Origin: Paraescarpia echinospica
Lineage: Eukaryota; Annelida; Polychaeta; Sabellida; Siboglinidae
Assembly (NCBI GenBank): GCA_020002185.1
Contig: CM034531.1
Location: forward strand, 70,806,049 to 70,870,048
DNA length: 64,000 nt
Direction of reading: 5' to 3'
Of this stretch, positions 58,152 to 64,000 are shown in pieces. Under the pieces are notes generated by a model. It did no database searches. It was not told where the DNA came from and saw only the letters and a list, made by a program, of their open reading frames with translations. A program made the translations under genes and the position numbers. Positions within the stretch are counted from its first letter, which is position 1; the number at the start of each line of letters is the position of its first letter.

Positions 58152-60303
58152 TAGACTGGAATAACACACTGAAAAATAAGACGGCAACAGAATGCTGGAA
58201 TGTATTAAAGAGTGAAATTAAGTGCATAGTCGATAAATTTGTACCCTTCAAAAAACAAGGAAAACGGTCCAAAAAGAAACACTTATCGAAAGAAGCCATT
58301 ACAAAAATTAAGTACAAACAAATGATGTGGAAGTCATACAGATGTACTGGAAATGATGAAGACTACAACAGTTATAAAGAAGCACTTAACCAAGCTACAG
58401 CTGAAATTAGAAATTCAAAGAGAAGCTATGAACAACAATTAGCTAGTAATATAAAACATGACAGCAAGAGTTTTTATGCGTATGTTCGAAGCAAACAGAA
58501 AGTTCAAGATAAGGTCGGTCCTCTAGAAGATAGTGCTGGAAATATAATATCAGAGGGATTCTTAATGGCAGAAGACCTGAATGAGTACTTTAGTTCAGTG
58601 TTTACCAGGGAAGATATTAGTTCACTGCCAGTACCAGAGGCTAAGTTCAAGGGGGCAGATTCAGACTATTTAGGACAATTAATTGTAACCCCGGAAATGG
58701 TAGCTAAGAAAATAAGGGCTATGAAGGATAATAAATCACCTGGAGTGGACGGGATTCCGCCCAAACTACTATTGGAAATTGTAGAACAAATTAGCGTACC
58801 GCTTGCAACAGTTTTCAACTTGTCATTAGAAGAGGGAGTGGTTCCTTTAGAATGGAAAGAAGCAAACATTATACCGTTATTCAAAAAAGGTTCGAGAAAC
58901 AAGTCAGAGAACTATAGACCAGTGAGTTTAACATCAGTGATTTGTAAATTATTAGAAAGACTAATTAAAGATCACATGGTGGATTTTCTTGTTAAACAAA
59001 ACTTGATAAACCCATCTCAACATGGTTTTTAAAGCGAGGTCATGCTTAACAAATATGTTATGTTTTTTGGAAGACATCACTAAGTGGGTAGATGAGGGAT
59101 CACCGTAGATATCGTCTACTTAGATTTTCAAAAAGCTTTCGACAAAGTACCACATCAAAGATTACTGCTTAAACTAAAGGCCCATGGCATAGGAAATGGT
59201 ATAATAAACTGGATAGAAAATGGCTGATTGACAGAAGACAACGTGTAGTAGTTGATGGGGAGGCTTCAAACTGGAAATCAGTATTGAGTGGGGTACCACA
59301 GGGATCAGTACTAGGACCTATATTATTCTTAATATATATCAACGATTTGGATGATGAAATAATAAGCAAGGTGTTGAAATTTGCGGATGATACAAAAGTG
59401 TTTAGAAGGATTAAAAGTAGTGGAGATAGACAGCATTTACAAGATGATCTTGACAGGTTGATCAAATGGTCTGAAAAGTGGCAAATGTTGTTCAATTTTG
59501 GGAAATGTAAATGTCTTCACACAGGACATGGGAACGAATATGTAGAATATACAATGGGGGGAACTGTACTTAATACTACTGTAAAAGAAAAAGACTTAAA
59601 AGGTTAACCATTAGTGCTGATATGAGAAGAGGGTTTCAGGAGCAGTGCGGAATTACCTTCAAAGGGAAATCAAATCCTTGGATTAATTAGAAGCCGAAAC
59701 ATAGCGTATAAAAAAAGAGCTAATGGCAGCTAATACAAAACAATAGTTAGGCCTCATTTAGAATATTGTATTCAAAAGTGGAATATGCTCACTTAAGAGG
59801 AAAAAGGACATGAGTATATGCCTAGAAAGAGTGCAGAGGAGAACAGCTAAAATGATGCAAAACTGAGGGATCTTGAATTCCACAATACGCCTAAAAATGC
59901 GGTTTTAACAACACTAGAGACCAGGAAGTTGAGGAGGGAGATCACATAGAAGTGTGTAAAATATTGAATGGTTATGAAAATATTGATAGAAACATTTTTT
60001 CTCAGTTAAGAAAGATAGAAGGACTAGAGGACATGAACTTACATTGGCAAAGGAGCAGAGTAGATTGGATATAAGAAAGTTTTCATTTTCACAAAGGACT
60101 GTAAATGAATGGAACAGATTACCTGCTGATTGTGTGGGTGCTAGTAGCGTGAATATGTTTAAAAATAAAATCGACACATACCTCAGGCCAGGCGGGATAC
60201 ATAGATAAAAGGTGGCGGACTCGATAAACCCGAAAGGAAGCTGCATATCCCACCTGCCACCTAGAGTTAATTCTCTGGGTGGCAATCTTGTTAAATCTTG
60301 TTA
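58152..60303 (+). pseudogene. CR1-like LINE copy 4, inserted in a SINE
   Basis: Starts in the linker (WNNTLKNKTATECWN). 58322-59032 encodes the RT fingers (PLEWKEANIIPLFKKGSRNK, NYRPVSLTSVICKLLE). 59284-59607 encodes the palm (GVPQGSVLGP, FADDTKVF). After ~59600 the sequence degrades quickly with many indels, although copy 2 is well preserved in the same part. Flanking aaccc on both sides is the likely target duplication. The tail is cttgttaaatcttgttaaa. Confidence 0.92.
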
Positions 60304-60595
60304 AACCCGGGTTCGAATTCAGTGCTGCTGTGTTGAAACTTGGGCAAGTTCGTTCACTCTACGTTGCTCCAGTTCACTCAGCCATATGAATGAGTACCTG
60401 GCTATAGACAGCGGTGGATATTTGTGTACAAATAGCCTTTGTGCATTAATTGCGGCATGTCTGAAAGCTTCCCAGAGAAGTTGAGATGGTGCTAGATCAA
60501 ACAAGTCTGCTAGGGAGTAAAGTGTAAAGTGCTTTGAGCAGTCATCAGGACTGGATACTGCGTTATTATATAAGAGATTACTTTTTATAAACATT
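60304..60595 (+). mobile_element. tRNA-derived SINE, 3' part
   Basis: Resumes with the B box (gggttcgaattc), then ttgggcaagttcgttcactc, and ends near gcgttattatataagagatt, a body and tail type shared by many invertebrate SINEs. Confidence 0.75.
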
Positions 60596-61158
60596 ACATC
60601 ATCACAGCACAGAGTCCAACTTACAAACCATTGTGCAATGCAGCTCTGAGCATTTCATTTGAAACTAAAATAAAACAAAATTAAAACTTGAAACAAAGAG
60701 GGGGTTTGTTGTATTGCAATTAATATCAGACTAACTGGTGATAATACAACTATATAGCTTTTTTAAAGCTGCAATATCAGTTCGATTTTTATGCTCCTCA
60801 CTTTTCTGACTAATTTCCCAAAAATCAAAGCTATCAAGTATCCACTATAATATCCTAGTTCATTGGTGCACTTGTGCTACTTCATTTTGTTGAAATTAAT
60901 AAACAAACTGCGAACTATCTTGAATTTGGTTTTGAGTTGAAGGAGTCAAAACTAACAACACTTACTTGGACATGCATCTGGAAGTGGAAACTTCATATAA
61001 TAATATCGTGTTCACGAATTTGGGCGAGACTGACCTCTGACCCTCAAGATTGGTGCCTTGATCAAGCCGTTTTTGTTGATAGTACAGTGTTCGCAAGTGT
61101 TTATACAACACGTTCTTATTTTATGGCATTTACGCCGGCGATGGGATGTTCCCGGACA
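60596..61158. other. Intergenic DNA
   Basis: No gene seen; the same sequence is repeated at 63485-64000. Confidence 0.4.
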
Positions 61159-61360
61159 TATGCCACCGACTCAGCAAAAAAGGGCCAAATTACGCAGACA
61201 ACGACAGACAGTCAGTATTCGCGTCAGATGGTTTATTTGGGAAAAAACAGTATGGATTTGTGGAACAACACAACTCACAAAAGAAAGAGCTGGAGTAAGA
61301 CTAAGAACAGATGCTGCGTTCGCAAAACTTCTTCTAGAGAAGTTAGTAATTTCAAAGTAG
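61159..61360 (+). CDS. Small basic ORF, possible first exon
   Basis: MPPTQQKRAKLRRQRQTVSI begins a 66-residue basic frame ending RLRTDAAFAKLLLEKLVISK and a stop. The GLKTDAEFA-like segment resembles a short helical motif found in several invertebrate multi-copy proteins, but the match is loose. It may be a pseudo-exon or an independent small ORF. Confidence 0.3.
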
Positions 61361-61740
61361 TCAGCCTGAGCCACGCATATTTATTCGTATGAATATAATA
61401 TTATGTTGCTTATTATGTTCACAAAACCACCACCAATAGCATGTAGGCCTTCGTAACATGTATCGATAGCTTGCGACTGATTTATTTGAGAGAGCAGAGA
61501 ATTACCGTTACAATACAAAGAATTGCAGCCCATGTTTTGTTAAGTTACAAATCCTCTTGTACATGTAAATTATAGAAGTTCTGTTTTTAGTTGTTTTTTA
61601 TTTTGGTATTTCAATTTATTAATAACATGCATTTGGTAATTTATACTTCTACATTCATACCTTTTGTAGAAAAATGTTGTTTTCCGTTTCATTTAATTAA
61701 TTCACTTCATCTCACTTTGCGTGATTCAATTTAAATACAG

Positions 61741-61816
61741 TCAGGGTTGGCAGCTAGGTTTCTGACAGGACAGTTTACAAATTGTTTGCACGTTGATGAC
61801 ACTGAAGCCACAGTGG
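61741..61816 (+). other. Possible exon running into the gap
   Basis: After an acceptor-like ttaaatacag the frame SGLAARFLTGQFTNCLHVDD stays open into the N run. Family unknown. Confidence 0.25.
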
Positions 61817-62816
61817 NNNNNNNNNNNNNNNNNNNNNNNNNNNNNNNNNNNNNNNNNNNNNNNNNNNNNNNNNNNNNNNNNNNNNNNNNNNNNNNNNNNN
61901 NNNNNNNNNNNNNNNNNNNNNNNNNNNNNNNNNNNNNNNNNNNNNNNNNNNNNNNNNNNNNNNNNNNNNNNNNNNNNNNNNNNNNNNNNNNNNNNNNNNN
62001 NNNNNNNNNNNNNNNNNNNNNNNNNNNNNNNNNNNNNNNNNNNNNNNNNNNNNNNNNNNNNNNNNNNNNNNNNNNNNNNNNNNNNNNNNNNNNNNNNNNN
62101 NNNNNNNNNNNNNNNNNNNNNNNNNNNNNNNNNNNNNNNNNNNNNNNNNNNNNNNNNNNNNNNNNNNNNNNNNNNNNNNNNNNNNNNNNNNNNNNNNNNN
62201 NNNNNNNNNNNNNNNNNNNNNNNNNNNNNNNNNNNNNNNNNNNNNNNNNNNNNNNNNNNNNNNNNNNNNNNNNNNNNNNNNNNNNNNNNNNNNNNNNNNN
62301 NNNNNNNNNNNNNNNNNNNNNNNNNNNNNNNNNNNNNNNNNNNNNNNNNNNNNNNNNNNNNNNNNNNNNNNNNNNNNNNNNNNNNNNNNNNNNNNNNNNN
62401 NNNNNNNNNNNNNNNNNNNNNNNNNNNNNNNNNNNNNNNNNNNNNNNNNNNNNNNNNNNNNNNNNNNNNNNNNNNNNNNNNNNNNNNNNNNNNNNNNNNN
62501 NNNNNNNNNNNNNNNNNNNNNNNNNNNNNNNNNNNNNNNNNNNNNNNNNNNNNNNNNNNNNNNNNNNNNNNNNNNNNNNNNNNNNNNNNNNNNNNNNNNN
62601 NNNNNNNNNNNNNNNNNNNNNNNNNNNNNNNNNNNNNNNNNNNNNNNNNNNNNNNNNNNNNNNNNNNNNNNNNNNNNNNNNNNNNNNNNNNNNNNNNNNN
62701 NNNNNNNNNNNNNNNNNNNNNNNNNNNNNNNNNNNNNNNNNNNNNNNNNNNNNNNNNNNNNNNNNNNNNNNNNNNNNNNNNNNNNNNNNNNNNNNNNNNN
62801 NNNNNNNNNNNNNNNN
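61817..62816. other. Assembly gap (1000 N)
   Basis: Exactly 1000 N. Right of the gap the sequence restarts in a second copy of DNA already seen at 56913. Confidence 0.99.
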
Positions 62817-62920
62817 AAAAATAGTTACTTGTCAAAACATGGGCATTAGTGCAGTCTCTGGCTTTATGTATAAAGCAAATAATACAATGTTGCTTACATC
62901 TCTACATATACATATTTCAG

Positions 62921-63037
62921 GAAAGTCAACCAATGCCAGTGATGCAGCTGTTCCCTCCTGCCAATCCACATGCCCTTGCCAACGACCACAACTACTTGAA
63001 GTTAACTCCACAAGATCAGTACTTGAAAGATGAAATG
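62921..63037 (+). pseudogene. Second copy of the SWIM-gene seventh exon
   Basis: After the acceptor catatttcag the exon encodes MPVMQLFPPANPHALANDHN and LKLTPQDQYLKDEM, then a gttagt donor. It differs from 57017-57133 at one visible site (Arg to Gln near the start). Whether it is exon debris or part of a second gene copy cannot be told because of the gap. Confidence 0.55.
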
Positions 63038-63130
63038 GTTAGTTATTTCCATGCATTTCAATTCAATATACATACATGCATCTGTATTTACACAATGTGC
63101 TCCATTGAAACAATGCATACGGTTACAATA

Positions 63131-63480
63131 GAGTGCATTGGCTCAGTGACTAGAACGTTGGACTCTCAATCAAGAGAACCCGGGTTCGAATTCAGTGCTG
63201 CTGTGTTGAACCTTGGGCAAGTTCGTTCACTCTACGTTGCTCCAGTTCACTCAGCCGTATGAATGAGTACCTGGCTATAGACAGTGGTGGATATTTGTGT
63301 ACAAATAGCCTTTGTGCATTAATTGCGGCATGTCTGAAAGCTTCCCATGTCTGAAAGCTTCCCAGAGAAGTTGAGATGGTGCTAGATCAAACAAGTCTGC
63401 TAGGGAGTAAAGTGTAAAGTGCATTGAGCAGTCATCAGGACTGGATACTGCGTTATTATATAAGAGATTACTTTTTAGAA
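63131..63480 (+). mobile_element. tRNA-derived SINE, uninterrupted copy
   Basis: The A-box region ggctcagtgactagaacg and B box gggttcgaattc are spaced as in tRNA genes. They are followed by the ttgggcaagttcgttcactc body and a gcgttattatataagag tail. It serves as the reference for the split copy in A'. Confidence 0.75.
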
Positions 63481-64000
63481 ACATTACATCGTCACAGCAC
63501 AGAGTCCAACTTACAAACCATTGTGCAATGCAGCTCTGAGCATTTCATTTGAAACTAAAATAAAACAAAATTAAAACTTGAAACAAAGAGGGGGTTTGTT
63601 GTATTGCAATTAATATCAGACTAACTGGTGATAATACAACTATATAGCTTTTTTAAAGCTGCAATATCAGTTCGATTTTTATGCTCCTCACTTTTCTGAC
63701 TAATTTCCCAAAAATCAAAGCTATCAAGTATCCACTATAATATCCTAGTTCATTGGTGCACTTGTGCTACTTCATTTTGTTGAAATTAATAAACAAACTG
63801 CGAACTATCTTGAATTTGGTTTTGAGTTGAAGGAGTCAAAACTAACAACACTTACTTGGACATGCATCTGGAAGTGGAAACTTCATATAATAATATCGTG
63901 TTCACGAATTTGGGCGAGACTGACCTCTGACCCTCAAGATTGGTGCCTTGATCAAGCCGTTTTTGTTGATAGTACAGTGTTCGCAAGTGTTTATACAACA

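Larger units (their letters stand above)
56913..61110. repeat. Duplicated segment A' (matches 62817-64000)
   Basis: With two insertions (57181-58046 and 58152-60303) removed, A' and B' match almost base for base: SWIM exon 57017-57133, SINE, and downstream DNA to 61110. B' has a ~16-base tandem copy (gctttcccatgtctg-type) near 63345 that A' lacks. Confidence 0.9.
62817..64000. repeat. Duplicated segment B' (no insertions)
   Basis: Second copy of 56913-61110, cut at its left by the gap and at its right by the window end. It shows the empty sites of the hAT-like element and LINE copy 4. Confidence 0.9.

Noticed and set aside
61741..63033. Long ORFs on both strands across 61741-63033
   Set aside because: They span the 1000-N gap; only the short ends are real sequence.
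63131..63205. tRNA gene call from the A and B boxes
   Set aside because: The tRNA-like part runs directly into a ~280-bp SINE body and tail and is duplicated with its host segment; it is a SINE head.

Overview
This is a repeat-rich window from an animal nuclear genome. Host-like DNA is AT-rich. Several coding segments are split by introns with GT..AG borders. The repeats are ones seen in marine invertebrates: APE-type LINEs, Ty3/gypsy, Polinton, an Academ-like element, hAT and pogo MITEs, and tRNA-derived SINEs. I cannot name the species. There is no bacterial operon, CRISPR array or free-standing tRNA or rRNA gene. Two runs of exactly 1000 N (18243-19242 and 61817-62816) are assembly gaps, and three large duplications lie next to them, so some may be uncollapsed haplotypes or assembly errors.

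Layout. 0.5-1.9 kb: LINE remnant (minus). 2.7-3.7 kb: decayed Polinton-like copy (minus), next to a ~347-bp satellite (3.7-4.4 kb). 5.9-6.5 and 9.2-9.4 kb: MITEs. 10.5-12.3 kb: LINE copy 1. 12.4-13.1 kb: C-terminal half of a gypsy gag. 13.0-18.2 kb: duplicated unit A, with polycystin-like pseudo-exons (plus) and a membrane-protein exon (minus). 19.2-22.8 kb: 3.6-kb palindrome. 25.6-28.9 kb: GC-rich Polinton/adintovirus-like gene block (NADAR protein, packaging-type ATPase, small basic protein, a conserved 217-aa protein, a 56-aa membrane protein, integrase). 28.9-29.8 kb: N-terminal half of the gypsy gag, a long GT microsatellite and an LTR piece. 29.7-37.5 kb: unit B, the sister of A, with a LINE inserted. 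39.7-40.6 kb: unidentified degenerate coding DNA. 43.8-44.8 kb: gypsy integrase end plus LTR. 45.7-49.0 kb: Academ-like element with long inverted termini. 49.8-52.4 kb: LINE copy 3 (minus). 52.4-57.1 kb: multi-exon SWIM zinc-finger gene with stops. 56.9-61.1 and 62.8-64.0 kb: another duplicated segment; its left copy carries a hAT MITE and LINE copy 4.

The most notable system is the Polinton-like lineage that carries a NADAR-domain gene directly upstream of, and overlapping, the ATPase gene. The window holds two copies of this lineage, one well preserved and one decayed. Both keep the order NADAR, ATPase, 217-aa protein, small membrane protein, integrase. NADAR proteins act on ADP-ribose-type substrates (NAD-derived nucleotides or ADP-ribosylated bases), so a counter-defence or nucleotide-repair role is possible, but that is inference. 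The second most notable is the 3.3-kb element at 45.7-49.0 kb, whose long termini are built from ~190-bp subrepeats around an XPG-like, Cys-rich reading frame.
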